A stretch of 64,000 nucleotides of DNA, taken from assembly GCA_023266575.1 (NCBI GenBank), contig JAHFPV010000006.1, positions 1-64,000 on the forward strand. The letters run 5' to 3'. Source of the DNA: Sphingobium sp. Lineage in GTDB: Bacteria > Pseudomonadota > Alphaproteobacteria > Sphingomonadales > Sphingomonadaceae. Below are positions 53,361 through 63,572 of this stretch, in pieces. The notes below the pieces were generated by a model. The model ran no database searches. It saw only the letters and a list, made by a program, of their open reading frames with translations, and had not been told where the DNA came from. Every line of letters begins with the position of its first letter. The stretch's first letter is position 1. Position numbers and translations under genes: made by a program.

Positions 53361-56330
53361 ATGCGCTATCATGAAGATGTCGCCCAATCGCATAATCATT
53401 CTGAAGGAAATCGCGCGGCCATGCTGCGCGCGGCGCTGCTGAGCGGCGCTTCCCTCCTTTTCATGGTCGGCACCGCGTCGGCCCAGCAGGCCGCCGAAAG
53501 CAGTGCGCCTGCGCCGCAAGGCGAGGTGGACGGTAGTGCCGATCCCGCAGGACAGGACATCGTCGTCACGGCGTCGCGCCTGTCGCGTAGCGGATATACC
53601 GCCCCCACGCCCACGACCGTAATCGGTCAGGAATTTCTGGAATCGCGCGCTATCACCAATGTTGGCGACGCGATCAACCGGGTTCCCGCTTTCCGCGCGG
53701 CGGTGTCACCCAATGCCGGCGGCCTAGGGAATACCGGCGCGTTCCTGGCAGATCTGCGCGGATTGGGGCCGACCCGTACGCTGGTGCTGCTGGACCGGGG
53801 GCGCCTGCCGCAAACGATCGTGCCAGGCGTCACCACCACGGCGGGATCGACCGACCTGAACGTCATTCCGACAGTGTTGATCCGCAATTCCGACGTCGTG
53901 ACCGGCGGTGCGTCGGCGGCCTACGGGTCCGATGCGGTGGCGGGCGTCATCAACTTCCAGATCGACGACAAGTTCGAAGGCATCAAGGGGTCCCTCCAAT
54001 ATAGCCAGACCCGCTACAAGGACGCGAAGAACAAGTTCGTCACCCTGGCCGGCGGCACCAGCTTCGCGGATGGGCGCGGCCATATCGTCGCGGGTTTCGA
54101 ATATAATCATGATGGCGGGACGAGCGCGTACAACACTGCGCGCGGCTGGGGCCGACAGGCTTGGAACAGCGCGGTCATCGCCAACCGTCCTTCCGGTACG
54201 CCCAGCACGGTTCTTGGCCCGAACGGCAATTATTATGGCGCGGCGAGCAGCGGCGGCGTGATCCAGACCGCAGGCGCGCTTCGCGGGCTGGCATTCGTGC
54301 CCACGGCGAATGGCGGGGTGACCACGGCGACGTTCAATCGCGGCCTCAGCAACCTGACGGCCAGCCTGGACTTCTTCACGCCCGAAGCGCTTGCCGCCAA
54401 CATCGCTGCGGGTATCAACAACCTCAACACCCAGCAGCTTCGGCCCGAACAGACGCGCTACAATGCCATGGGTCGGGTGTCGTTCGACGTCAATGACAGC
54501 CTGACCGTCTATGTCGAACCGCTTTATTCCCACGTCACAACCACCGGCATCATCCTGGTCCGTCGCGACGGGGCAGGCGCTGGCCCGGCTCTCAACATCG
54601 CCCGTGACAATCCCTATCTCGCTCAGGCGCTGACTCCGGCGCAGCTGGCGCAGGTGCCTACGACTGGCCTGGCCATCGGCTATTCGGGGCAGGCGTTCGG
54701 ACCCAATGTGCGCCGGATCGAAAATGAAGTGATCCGGGTTCAGAGCGGCGTCAAGGGCGACCTGGGCGGTTCGTGGAAGTGGGACGCATCCTATCTGTTC
54801 GGTCAGAATACGTCCGATGTCCGCATCAGCAATAATTTCAACAACGTCAATTTCCGCAACGCGCTAGACGCCGTATCTGTGGACGGTCAGATCGTTTGTC
54901 GCAACACGGCCGCGCGCGCCGCGGGCTGCGTGCCCATCAACATTCTTGGTACGCCCAATGTTTCGGACGCCGCGAAATCCTACATCATGGGTACCGCGAC
55001 CGGCAGGGGCCGGACGCGGTTGCATGATTTTGCCGCGAACATCCAGGGCGAGCCTTTCTCCACCTGGGCTGGACCGGTGTCGGTCGGCGTCGGCGCAGAA
55101 TATCGCAGGGAATCGGTTGAGCTGACCACCGATGCGTTGTCGCGATCGAACAGCTGGCTGTCGGGCACTGGGTTGACCCTGCCGCAGGTCAGCCAGAACG
55201 TCAAAGAAGTCTATGTCGAAACCATCGTTCCGCTGGCGCAGGATATGTCCTTCGCGCGCAAGATCGAATTTAACGGCGCCGCACGCCTGACCGACTACAG
55301 CACGTCGGGCAGCGTCACCACCTGGAAGGCTGGCCTGACCTGGGAAGTGATCGATGGCCTGATGTTCCGCACCACGCGGTCGCGCGACATTCGCGCGCCT
55401 AACCTGATCGACCTGTTCACGCCCCAGACCCAGTCGCTGCCCTTGCCAGCCGATCCGCGCCCCGGCATCGCGCCCCCGACCAACAGCGCCGGATTCATCG
55501 TCGGCGGCAATGCCAATCTGACGCCGGAAAAGTCGATCACCCAGACGGTAGGCGTGACCTGGCAGCCATCCTTCCTGCGGGCGCTGCGCCTGTCGGTCGA
55601 CTATTATAATATCGAGATCAAGGATGCGATCACCTCGACGGGTACGCAGGGCGTCGTCAACAACTGCTTCGTCGGTGGCGTCTATACCGGCAACAGCTGG
55701 TGCTCGTTGATCAGTTTTGCCAACAACGATCCTGTCGCGGGCCAGTTGACCGGCGTGCGGGGCATCACCGCCAACGTCGCGCAATTCAAGACCCGCGGGC
55801 TTGATTTCCAGGCGACCTACAACCAGAATCTGGACGATATCGGCCTGGCGGGCACGCTGACGACCAACTTGCTCGCCACGCATGTCATGTCGTTCAAATC
55901 GTCCATCGACGTGTCGACATTGTTCCCCAACGGCATCGATCGGGCCGGTCAGACCGGGGCGCAGTTCGGTGGCCCGGCGGGCCTGCCCAAATGGTTGTTC
56001 AACCTGACGCTCGATTATGAACTCGACCGGCTCGGCCTGAACGCCAATGTGCGTTATGTGTCGCCCTCCAGCCAGAATAACGGTCTGTTCGGGCCTGACG
56101 AGCCGGAATATAATCCGGCGCTGACGACCAGCATCAGCAACAATAATATCCCGGCGGTCGCCTATCTCGACCTGGGCGTGCGTTACAGTTTCGGCGCGGA
56201 CAAGCAGTTCACGGTCTATTTCAATGTCGACAATGTGTTCGACAAAGACCCGCCATTGCCCGCGAACGGCAGCGCCTATTATGACCTGATGGGCCGGACC
56301 TACAAGGGCGGCGTGCGCTTCAAATTCTAA
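53361..56330 (+). CDS. TonB-dependent receptor (large, uronate/glucuronoside locus)
   Basis: 989 aa with a good site (AGAGGGG). A short hydrophilic N-terminus precedes a signal-like segment (ALLSGASLLFMVGTASAQQ), so a start at Met 21 is possible. The plug reads DIVVTASRLSRSGYTAPTPT, FLADLRGLGPTRTLVLLD, YGSDAVAGVINFQ, and the barrel ends GGVRFKF. This long class is common for plant-polysaccharide or glycoside uptake in sphingomonads. It begins the locus of esterase, GH2, permease, ManD and GntR. Confidence 0.92.
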   Translation: MRYHEDVAQSHNHSEGNRAAMLRAALLSGASLLFMVGTASAQQAAESSAPAPQGEVDGSADPAGQDIVVTASRLSRSGYTAPTPTTVIGQEFLESRAITNVGDAINRVPAFRAAVSPNAGGLGNTGAFLADLRGLGPTRTLVLLDRGRLPQTIVPGVTTTAGSTDLNVIPTVLIRNSDVVTGGASAAYGSDAVAGVINFQIDDKFEGIKGSLQYSQTRYKDAKNKFVTLAGGTSFADGRGHIVAGFEYNHDGGTSAYNTARGWGRQAWNSAVIANRPSGTPSTVLGPNGNYYGAASSGGVIQTAGALRGLAFVPTANGGVTTATFNRGLSNLTASLDFFTPEALAANIAAGINNLNTQQLRPEQTRYNAMGRVSFDVNDSLTVYVEPLYSHVTTTGIILVRRDGAGAGPALNIARDNPYLAQALTPAQLAQVPTTGLAIGYSGQAFGPNVRRIENEVIRVQSGVKGDLGGSWKWDASYLFGQNTSDVRISNNFNNVNFRNALDAVSVDGQIVCRNTAARAAGCVPINILGTPNVSDAAKSYIMGTATGRGRTRLHDFAANIQGEPFSTWAGPVSVGVGAEYRRESVELTTDALSRSNSWLSGTGLTLPQVSQNVKEVYVETIVPLAQDMSFARKIEFNGAARLTDYSTSGSVTTWKAGLTWEVIDGLMFRTTRSRDIRAPNLIDLFTPQTQSLPLPADPRPGIAPPTNSAGFIVGGNANLTPEKSITQTVGVTWQPSFLRALRLSVDYYNIEIKDAITSTGTQGVVNNCFVGGVYTGNSWCSLISFANNDPVAGQLTGVRGITANVAQFKTRGLDFQATYNQNLDDIGLAGTLTTNLLATHVMSFKSSIDVSTLFPNGIDRAGQTGAQFGGPAGLPKWLFNLTLDYELDRLGLNANVRYVSPSSQNNGLFGPDEPEYNPALTTSISNNNIPAVAYLDLGVRYSFGADKQFTVYFNVDNVFDKDPPLPANGSAYYDLMGRTYKGGVRFKF

Positions 56331-56430
56331 CGCGATGGCGCCTGGCGTCGGAGCCGTTGCGGTTCTGACGTCGGGCGCCCTATCCATCGGATCGAGCGTT
56401 GCGCATGGTCGATGGCGACAGGAGGAAATC

Positions 56431-58044
56431 ATCCGCATTCTGACCTCTTTGACAGCTATCGGCCTCAGCCTGGCGGCGCAGCTCGCGCCGGCCAGCGCTA
56501 CGCCTGCCGCCATGCAGACCCCGCACGTCATCCTCGATCAGGGTGCGGTCGAAGGGGTCGCGCTGTCGTCGGGCGGGCAGGCCTATCTCGGCATTCCCTA
56601 CGCCGCGCCGCCGGTGCGTGACCTGCGCTGGCGTGATCCGCAACCGGTCGCACGTTGGTCCGGCACCTATCATGCGGACCATTATGCCCCGCAGTGTATG
56701 CAGCCGCAGCGCGGGGTGATGACCAATCAATATTCCGGCGCGGAAATCACCAGCGAGGACTGTCTCTACCTCAACGTCTGGACGGCGGCCGCGCGCAAGA
56801 AAGCGCCGGTCATCGTCTTTATCCACGGCGGCGGCTTCTATGTCGGATCGTCCAGTATGGCGCTCTATGGCGGGGAAGCGGTCAGCCGCGAAGGCGCGGT
56901 CTTCGTCAATTTCAACTATCGGCTGGGCGCGCTGGGTTTCCTCGCCCATCCCGACCTGTCGGCGGAATCGCCGCACAAGACATCGGGCAATTACGCCTTC
57001 CTCGATCAGATTGCGGCGCTGCAATGGGTCCGACGCAATATCGCGCGGTTTGGCGGCGATCCCGACAATGTGACGATAGTGGGCCAGTCCGCCGGCTCCA
57101 TGTCAGTGGCCGCGTTACAGGCCTCTCCCCTCGCGCGCGGGCTGTTCCGCCGCGCCGTCGGCATGAGCGGCGCGCTGCTCGATGGTCCGAGCGCGATGGC
57201 GACGTTGCCGGATGCGGAGAAGGAGGGCGTCAAGCTGCAAACCTATCTCCGGGTGAAAAGCCTGGCGGAGTTGCGCGCGCTGCCCGCCGACAAGATCGTG
57301 GTGCCGCGCATCGCAGATGGCCCAAAAATCGGCCCGGTCCAGGACGGCTATCTCTTGCCCCAGGGCGTCGAGCAGATTTTCGCGCGATCCGCGCAGAATG
57401 ACGTGCCGCTCTTGCTCGGCTTCACCCATGATGAATCCTTCGGCGGCCTCGGCCCGGTCAACGGGCTGGAAGACTATCGCGCCAAAGCGAAGGCCAAATT
57501 CGGCGAACGGGTATCGGCTTTCCTCGATTTCTATCCGGCGTCGAATGACGAGCAGGCGCGCGCGCAGGCACGGGCGGCGGATCGTGACGGCACGATGGCT
57601 GTCGGGATGGATAGCTGGGCGCGGGCGCAGGCGGCGCATGGCCGGTCCAGAATTTTCAGCTATGAATTTTCGCGCGCGCACAGCTTTGCGCCCGGTGTCG
57701 TACTGACCGATCTCGATCCCGCCACGGCAGGGGCTTATCATACATCAGAAGTACCCTTCTGGCTCGGCACGCTGGACAGTTTCGACCAGTTTCGGCCCAC
57801 GCGCGCCTGGACCAGCGCAGATCGGGCATTTAGTCGGGCGATGACGCGTTCGCTCGTCGCGTTCGCCCGTACTGGCGATCCCAACAGCGCCGATTTGCGC
57901 TGGCCGCAATATGACCCGGCCAGCCGGACATTGCTGGAACTGGGCCAGGCGGCCGGTTCCGGCCAGTGGCCCGACGCCCGCAAACTGGATTTCTTTCGCG
58001 CCGTGATGGCGCCCACCGTAACCGGGGGCGCCGTCCGCGACTAG
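56431..58044 (+). CDS. Secreted type-B carboxylesterase
   Basis: About 537 aa if translation starts at the ATC codon 56431, which lies five bases after a perfect AGGAGG (56420-56425) and begins a normal signal peptide (RILTSLTAIGLSLAAQLAPASA). The frame is open to an ATG at 56335, but that start has no ribosome site and adds a non-signal segment. Type-B motifs are EDCLYLNVW, VIVFIHGGGFYVGS (oxyanion hole), VTIVGQSAGSMS (nucleophile about 220) and FTHDESFGGLG (acid). The enzyme removes ester groups from a sugar or aromatic glycoside outside the inner membrane. Confidence 0.87.
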   Translation: MRILTSLTAIGLSLAAQLAPASATPAAMQTPHVILDQGAVEGVALSSGGQAYLGIPYAAPPVRDLRWRDPQPVARWSGTYHADHYAPQCMQPQRGVMTNQYSGAEITSEDCLYLNVWTAAARKKAPVIVFIHGGGFYVGSSSMALYGGEAVSREGAVFVNFNYRLGALGFLAHPDLSAESPHKTSGNYAFLDQIAALQWVRRNIARFGGDPDNVTIVGQSAGSMSVAALQASPLARGLFRRAVGMSGALLDGPSAMATLPDAEKEGVKLQTYLRVKSLAELRALPADKIVVPRIADGPKIGPVQDGYLLPQGVEQIFARSAQNDVPLLLGFTHDESFGGLGPVNGLEDYRAKAKAKFGERVSAFLDFYPASNDEQARAQARAADRDGTMAVGMDSWARAQAAHGRSRIFSYEFSRAHSFAPGVVLTDLDPATAGAYHTSEVPFWLGTLDSFDQFRPTRAWTSADRAFSRAMTRSLVAFARTGDPNSADLRWPQYDPASRTLLELGQAAGSGQWPDARKLDFFRAVMAPTVTGGAVRD

Positions 58045-58081
58045 GTGATAAGGTTAGATGCGGAGCTGCACCTTCGCATCA

Positions 58082-58226
58082 AACTGGTCCGGCCGTCGGT
58101 ATCAGTCCAGTGCTGGACCAGCGTTTCCATCCAGTCGTTGGTCCGGCGGGGGCAAATAGGCTGGCCAATTGGATTGACAACTAAAGCCAATCAATGCAGC
58201 GTGGTCATACCAGTTTATAGACCAGT
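58082..58226. promoter_or_regulatory. Cluster of TGGTC/GACCA half-sites before the GH2 gene
   Basis: In the 200-base gap there are TGGTCC at 58085 and 58139 (both followed by GGC), the palindrome GCTGGACCAGC at 58112-58122, and TGGTC at 58202 with GACCA at 58220-58224. AACTGGTCCGG (58082-58092) resembles the AACTGGTCNGACC operator of FadR, a GntR/FCD protein. A GntR regulator is encoded at the right end of the window. Control by it is an inference. Confidence 0.45.
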
Positions 58227-58244
58227 CCCGTTCAGGAGAGAGCC

Positions 58245-60941
58245 TTGATCCCCCATCGGTTATGCGCGTTGTCGGCGGTGCTGCTTTGTGCGGTCGCAAC
58301 GCCCACTGTCGTACTGGCACAATCCGCGGCCATATCGGCTGTACCTGAAATCCGGCAGAGCGTGGCGCTGACCACCGGCTGGGGCTTCCAAATGGGTGAT
58401 GCCGCCGCGCCGCCCGCCAGCGGCACGCCATGGCAACCGGTAGAAGTGCCCCATAGCTGGAACCGCATCGGCTCCTATCTGCCGGGCAGCCCGGCGGCTG
58501 CGACGCTCAACCGGCCGATCGATCAGACCCAGGGCATCGGCTGGTACAAGCTGACCCTGCCCGATGCGCGCCTGTCTGGTTCGCAGCGGCTGTGGCTGGA
58601 GTTCCAAGCGGCGAGCCGGGCGGCGGACGTGTGGTTGAACGGGCAAAGACTGGGCAGCCATGCGGGCGGCTTTTCCGCCTTCCGCTTTGACGCGACATCG
58701 GCCTATCGCCAGAGCGGCGAGAATATCCTGCTGGTGAAGGTCGACAATCGCGCGCCCGATACGCCGGGCGTACAGCCGACCTTGCCGCTGGCGGGCGACT
58801 TCTTCGTCCATGGCGGTCTCTATCGCCCGGTAAAGATGATCGTGACGCAGGCGGCGCATTTCGCGATGCTCGATCATGGCGGCAGCGGCGTCTATGCGCA
58901 GACGCGGAGCATCGACAATGGCAAGGCGGCGATCTCCATCCTGTCGCGCGTCCGCAACGACGCCAGCCGCGCGCTGCGGGGGCAGTTGGTGGTCCGCTTC
59001 GTGGATCATAGCGGCCAAGAGGTCGCCCGGCAGGCCAGCCAGGTGCAGTTGGCCGCGCGGGCTGACGGCGAAGCCCGCATCGACCTGACGATCGACAATG
59101 CCCGCCTGTGGCAGGGCACGGTTGATCCCTATCTCTACACGATGGTCGCGGAGTTTCGCGACGCCAAGGGCGCATTGCTTGACAGCGTCAGCCAGCCCTT
59201 CGGCATCCGGACCATGGCGCTCGATCCCGATCGCGGTTTCCTGCTGAATGGCAAAATCACGCCTCTTTATGGCGTGGGGCTGCATCAGGATAGTGGTCAG
59301 GACGGGTGGGCGCTGAGCGAGAGCGACATTGAGAAGATGGTGTCCACCATCCGCGAAATGGGCGCGAACACGATCCGCCTGACCCATTATCAGCATGGAT
59401 CGGTGGTCCACGCCCTGGCGGACAAGCTTGGCCTGATCCTGTGGGACGAGATTCCACTGGTAACCGCCTGGACATTGTCACCCGACGAAAAGGAAGCGCC
59501 CAAGGCGGTGGCCGATAACGCCCGCCAGCAACTGGTCGAGATGATCCGGCAAAATTACAATCACCCGTCCGTAGCGGTGTGGGGGATCGCCAACGAAGTG
59601 GATTTCGGCCCCAACCGGCCCGACTTCATCGGCAAGGCGGTGAGCGAGGTTCCCGATCCGCGCGGGCTACTGACCGATCTCAACGCGCTGGCCAAGGCCG
59701 AAGACCCGATCCGCCCGACCGTGCTCGCCAATTGCTGCGAGAATAACGGGATGCCGGGCGTGCCCGATGTGTCCGGCATAACCGACGGGCTGGGCGTCAA
59801 CCGCTATATGGGCTGGTATTATGGCAAGGCGGACGATTTCTCGTCCGTGCTCGACGGCCTGCACAAGAAACATGCCGGGCAGCCGCTGGCGCTGACCGAA
59901 TATGGCGCGGGCGGCGCGACGTCGCAGCATGGCGACGATCCGCAGGGCGGGCCGATCAATGCGTCGGGTCGCGACCAGCCCGAAGAATATCAGGCGTGGC
60001 TGCACGAACGCGTCTGGCCGCAGGTGAAGGCCAAGCCTTATCTGTGGGGCAGCTGGCTGTGGAACAGCTTCGACTTTGCGACCAAGGTGCGCAAGGAAGG
60101 GGATTCAGTCGACATCAATACCAAGGGGCTGGTCACCTATGACGGTGCGATCCGCAAGGACGCCTGGTGGTATTATCGCGTCAACTGGTCGGCCGCGCCG
60201 GCAGTGCAGATCGCAGGGAAACGCTATGTCGACCGCGCTTATGGCGTGACCGATATCAAGATTTACAGCAATGCGCCCGAAACCGAATTGCTGGTCAATG
60301 GCAAGTCGATGGGGACGATGCGGACCTGCGCCTTTGCCACCTGCGTCTGGCCCGGCGTGCGATTGGCCGAAGGACAGAACCGGATCGAGGCGCGCGCGCT
60401 TTTTGCCAATGGCATACAGAACGACAGCGTGGACTGGACGGTAGGCAGCGATGCTGCGACGGCGTTCCGCATTGACAGCGGCGCGATTCTGGCAGCGGCG
60501 GATCCCGGGCATCGCTTCGGTTCCGACGCCTTTTTCAAGGGCGGCGCGTCCAGCACCGCCGACACGCGCAAGAATCGTTACGCCCCCATCCAGGCCGCCG
60601 CGATCAGCGGAGCGGCGAACCGGGATCAGGCAGCAACCTATCGATCGGGCGACTTCACTTATCATATCCCGGCCAAGCCCGGCCGCTATACCGTGCGCCT
60701 CCACTTCGTCGAACCTTCGGCGGAGCAGGGTAAGCGCCTGTTCGACGTGGCGATCAATGGCAAGGTCGCGCTGCCCGGCTTCGACATTGCGGCGGCGGCT
60801 GGCGGCACGCTCAAGGCGATCACGCGCAGCCTGCCTGCGACGGCGGGCAGGGACGGCATCCTGATCAGCTTCAAGCCCAAGGTCGGAGAAGCGATCGTCT
60901 CCGCGCTGGAAGTCGTTCCGGTCAGCGCCGCCCGGCCATGA
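58245..60941 (+). CDS. Secreted GH2 glycosidase with C-terminal malectin-like domain
   Basis: 898 aa from a TTG start behind AGGAGAG. Signal peptide about 1-26; sugar-binding domain (WLEFQAASRAADVWLNGQRLG), immunoglobulin-like domain, then a TIM barrel with the acid/base Glu in GIANEVDFG (about 451) and the nucleophile in LALTEYGAGG (about 552). The C-terminal ~170 residues read DPGHRFGSDAFFKGG and FTYHIPAKPGRYTVRLHFVE, malectin-like. The activity could be beta-galactosidase or beta-glucuronidase; the downstream mannonate dehydratase favours a uronoside. Confidence 0.87.
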   Translation: MIPHRLCALSAVLLCAVATPTVVLAQSAAISAVPEIRQSVALTTGWGFQMGDAAAPPASGTPWQPVEVPHSWNRIGSYLPGSPAAATLNRPIDQTQGIGWYKLTLPDARLSGSQRLWLEFQAASRAADVWLNGQRLGSHAGGFSAFRFDATSAYRQSGENILLVKVDNRAPDTPGVQPTLPLAGDFFVHGGLYRPVKMIVTQAAHFAMLDHGGSGVYAQTRSIDNGKAAISILSRVRNDASRALRGQLVVRFVDHSGQEVARQASQVQLAARADGEARIDLTIDNARLWQGTVDPYLYTMVAEFRDAKGALLDSVSQPFGIRTMALDPDRGFLLNGKITPLYGVGLHQDSGQDGWALSESDIEKMVSTIREMGANTIRLTHYQHGSVVHALADKLGLILWDEIPLVTAWTLSPDEKEAPKAVADNARQQLVEMIRQNYNHPSVAVWGIANEVDFGPNRPDFIGKAVSEVPDPRGLLTDLNALAKAEDPIRPTVLANCCENNGMPGVPDVSGITDGLGVNRYMGWYYGKADDFSSVLDGLHKKHAGQPLALTEYGAGGATSQHGDDPQGGPINASGRDQPEEYQAWLHERVWPQVKAKPYLWGSWLWNSFDFATKVRKEGDSVDINTKGLVTYDGAIRKDAWWYYRVNWSAAPAVQIAGKRYVDRAYGVTDIKIYSNAPETELLVNGKSMGTMRTCAFATCVWPGVRLAEGQNRIEARALFANGIQNDSVDWTVGSDAATAFRIDSGAILAAADPGHRFGSDAFFKGGASSTADTRKNRYAPIQAAAISGAANRDQAATYRSGDFTYHIPAKPGRYTVRLHFVEPSAEQGKRLFDVAINGKVALPGFDIAAAAGGTLKAITRSLPATAGRDGILISFKPKVGEAIVSALEVVPVSAARP

Positions 60942-62203
60942 GTGCGCCCGGCAGAAAGCCGATCCGCCATCTGCGCTGGTGGATCATCAGCCTCGTGACG
61001 ATCGGGACGATTCTCAACTATCTCGCCCGATCGACCCTGTCAGTCGCCGCCCCCACGCTCAAGCAAGAGATGGGGATGACGACCGAAAGCTACAGCTATG
61101 TGGTTCTGTCGTTCCAGCTGGCCTATACGATCATGCAAACGGTGGCGGGCGCAGTGCTCGACCTGCTCGGCACCCGGCTCGGTTTCTTCCTGTTCGCGGT
61201 TGGCTGGGCGCTCGCCAATATGGCGCATGGTTTCGCGACCACTTGGCAGGGGCTTGCCATATTCCGCGGAATGCTCGGCGCGACCGAAGCCGCGGCGATT
61301 CCCGCGGGGGCCAAATCGGTGTCGGAATGGTTCCCCGCACGCGAACGTCCGCTGGCGACCAGCGCGTTCCAGATGGGGACCAGCGTAGGCGCGATCGCGG
61401 CCCCGCCGATCGTCATATTCTGTATCCTGACCTGGGGGTGGGAGTCCGCCTTCATCGTCACTGGCGCGCTTAGTCTGGTCTGGGCTGTGTTGTGGTGGTT
61501 CGGTTATGAAACGCCCGATCGCCATCGCCGCCTGAGCCAGGAAGAGCGCGCGCTGATCAAGGCGGGGCAAAGCGACGCGAGTGATGCGACGCGCCCATCC
61601 ACCCGTTCGGAGGTGATCCGGTCACGGGGTTTCTGGGCCATCGCCATTCCGCGTTTTTTCGCCGAACCAGCTTGGCAGACCTTCAACTTCTTCATCCCGC
61701 TTTATTTGGTCGCGGTGTGGAACCTGGACCTGAAAAGCATCGCACTTTGGGCATGGATGCCGTTCGTAGCCGCCGATCTTGGTTCGCTGGCGGCTGGATT
61801 GCTCCCGCCGTGGCTCATGCGCCGCGGGGCGAGCGTACTGGCATCGCGCAAGATCACCATGTCGATCGGCGCGGTGTGCATGATCGGCCCGGCCTGCATA
61901 GGCCTTGCCGGTTCGCCGGGACTGGCCATCGCGCTTTTCTGCGTCGGCGGGTTCGCGCACCAGATGCTGAACGGCGCGCTCATTACTTTATGTTCCGATG
62001 TGTTCGACAGCCGCATGGTCGGCACGGCGAGCGGCATGGCGGGCACGATCGCATGGATCGGCGGGATGCTCTTCACCCTGCTGATCGGCCAGAGCGCGGA
62101 CGTGTTTGGCTATTCCCCGCTGTTCGTGATGCTAGGCGCGCTGGATATCATCGGGATGGCGACGCTTTGGCTATTGTTGCGCAATCGCCCAGGCGTTTCT
62201 TAG
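60938..62203 (+). CDS. ACS-family MFS permease (hexuronate transporter type)
   Basis: 421 aa, 12 predicted helices, ATG overlapping the GH2 stop (ATGA). Anion:cation symporter features are NYLARSTLSVAAPTLKQE in helix 1, FRGMLGATEAAAIPAGAKSVSEWFP and the second-half GTASGMAGTIAWIGGML. Relatives such as ExuT and GudP carry hexuronates or sugar acids. It would import the acid released by the GH2 enzyme. Confidence 0.87.
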   Translation: MSAPGRKPIRHLRWWIISLVTIGTILNYLARSTLSVAAPTLKQEMGMTTESYSYVVLSFQLAYTIMQTVAGAVLDLLGTRLGFFLFAVGWALANMAHGFATTWQGLAIFRGMLGATEAAAIPAGAKSVSEWFPARERPLATSAFQMGTSVGAIAAPPIVIFCILTWGWESAFIVTGALSLVWAVLWWFGYETPDRHRRLSQEERALIKAGQSDASDATRPSTRSEVIRSRGFWAIAIPRFFAEPAWQTFNFFIPLYLVAVWNLDLKSIALWAWMPFVAADLGSLAAGLLPPWLMRRGASVLASRKITMSIGAVCMIGPACIGLAGSPGLAIALFCVGGFAHQMLNGALITLCSDVFDSRMVGTASGMAGTIAWIGGMLFTLLIGQSADVFGYSPLFVMLGALDIIGMATLWLLLRNRPGVS

Positions 62204-62299
62204 AGTGATCTGATCTCTTGTAAAAAAGAGGTAAGTCCAATATGGTGGGATTAAGATGGGATCGGGCGCAACGCCTGCATCAGTTTGGGGAGATCGTCA

Positions 62300-63508
62300 G
62301 TGAAGATCATATCGGCCAAGGTCATTGTTACCTGTCCGGGGCGTAATTTCGTCACGCTCAAGATCATGACCGACCAAGGCGTTTATGGCATTGGCGATGC
62401 GACCATGAACGGCCGGGAAAAGGCGGTCGTCGCCTATCTGGAGGATCATGTCGTTCCCTGTCTGATCGGCATGGACCCGCGCCGGATCGAGGATATCTGG
62501 CAATATCTCTATCGTGGCGCCTATTGGCGTCGCGGCCCGGTGACAATGCGTGCGATCGCGGCAGTCGATGTGGCGCTCTGGGACATTAAGGCGAAGATGG
62601 CCAATATGCCGCTATACCAGTTGCTGGGCGGTCGCAGCCGCGACGGCATCATGGTCTATGGTCATGCCAATGGCAGCGATATTGCCGAAACCGTGGACGC
62701 GGTGGGTCAATATATCGATCTGGGTTACAAGGCCATTCGCGCGCAAACGGGCGTGCCCGGCATTAAGGACGCCTATGGCGTGGGCCGGGGCAAGCTGTTC
62801 TACGAACCCGCCGACGCCGCTTTGCCGTCGGTCACCGGATGGGATACGCGCAAGGCGCTGAATTATGTGCCCAAGCTGTTCGAGACGCTGCGCGACACCT
62901 ATGGCTTTGGCCCGCATCTGCTGCACGACGGCCATCATCGCTACACCCCGCAGGAGGCCGCCAATCTGGCCAAGATGCTGGAACCCTATCAGCTCTTTTG
63001 GCTGGAAGATGTTACCCCGGCGGAAAATCAGGAAGCCTTCAAGTTGGTTCGCCAGCATAGCGTGACGCCGCTGGCCGTGGGCGAGATTTTCAACACGATC
63101 TGGGACGCGAAGGATCTGATCCAGAATCAGCTGATCGACTATATCCGCTGCACTATCGTCAGCGCGGGCGGGGTCACGCATCTGCGTCGCATCGCCGACC
63201 TGGCTGCCCTCTATCAGATTCGCACCGGCAGCCATGGCGCGACCGACCTGTCGCCGGTCACCATGGGAACCGCGCTGCATTTCGACACCTGGGTGCCCAA
63301 TTTCGGCATCCAGGAATATATGCGCCATACCGAAGAGACCGACGCCGTATTCCCGCACGACTATCACTTCGATGCGGGTGAACTGTTCTGCGGCGAAGCG
63401 GCCGGTCATGGCGTGGATATCGACGAGGCACTGGCCGCCAAATATCCCTACAAGCCCGCCTATCTGCCGGTCGCCCGGCTGGAAGACGGCACGATGTGGA
63501 ACTGGTGA
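62300..63508 (+). CDS. manD: D-mannonate dehydratase, enolase superfamily (ManD)
   Basis: 402 aa from a GTG with GGGGAG eight bases upstream. It shows the enolase-superfamily ManD sequence: the flexible loop [12 protein letters not shown] (about 153-165), metal ligands Asp 210 (HLLHDGHH), Glu 236 (FWLEDVTP) and Glu 262 (AVGEIFNT), and His 212 on the same strand as Asp 210. Length and numbering agree with the characterised Novosphingobium ManD. It dehydrates D-mannonate to 2-keto-3-deoxygluconate, the key step of glucuronate breakdown. Confidence 0.95.
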   Translation: MKIISAKVIVTCPGRNFVTLKIMTDQGVYGIGDATMNGREKAVVAYLEDHVVPCLIGMDPRRIEDIWQYLYRGAYWRRGPVTMRAIAAVDVALWDIKAKMANMPLYQLLGGRSRDGIMVYGHANGSDIAETVDAVGQYIDLGYKAIRAQTGVPGIKDAYGVGRGKLFYEPADAALPSVTGWDTRKALNYVPKLFETLRDTYGFGPHLLHDGHHRYTPQEAANLAKMLEPYQLFWLEDVTPAENQEAFKLVRQHSVTPLAVGEIFNTIWDAKDLIQNQLIDYIRCTIVSAGGVTHLRRIADLAALYQIRTGSHGATDLSPVTMGTALHFDTWVPNFGIQEYMRHTEETDAVFPHDYHFDAGELFCGEAAGHGVDIDEALAAKYPYKPAYLPVARLEDGTMWNW

Positions 63509-63572
63509 CGGCGGGCGCGGTCGATTGGTAAGATGACTTGCGGACGGTCCTACCTTGTGACATGCCGATGGT

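Noticed and set aside
54864-56531. 555-codon minus-strand open frame
   Set aside because: Antisense to the TonB receptor at 53361-56330, with no recognisable domain.
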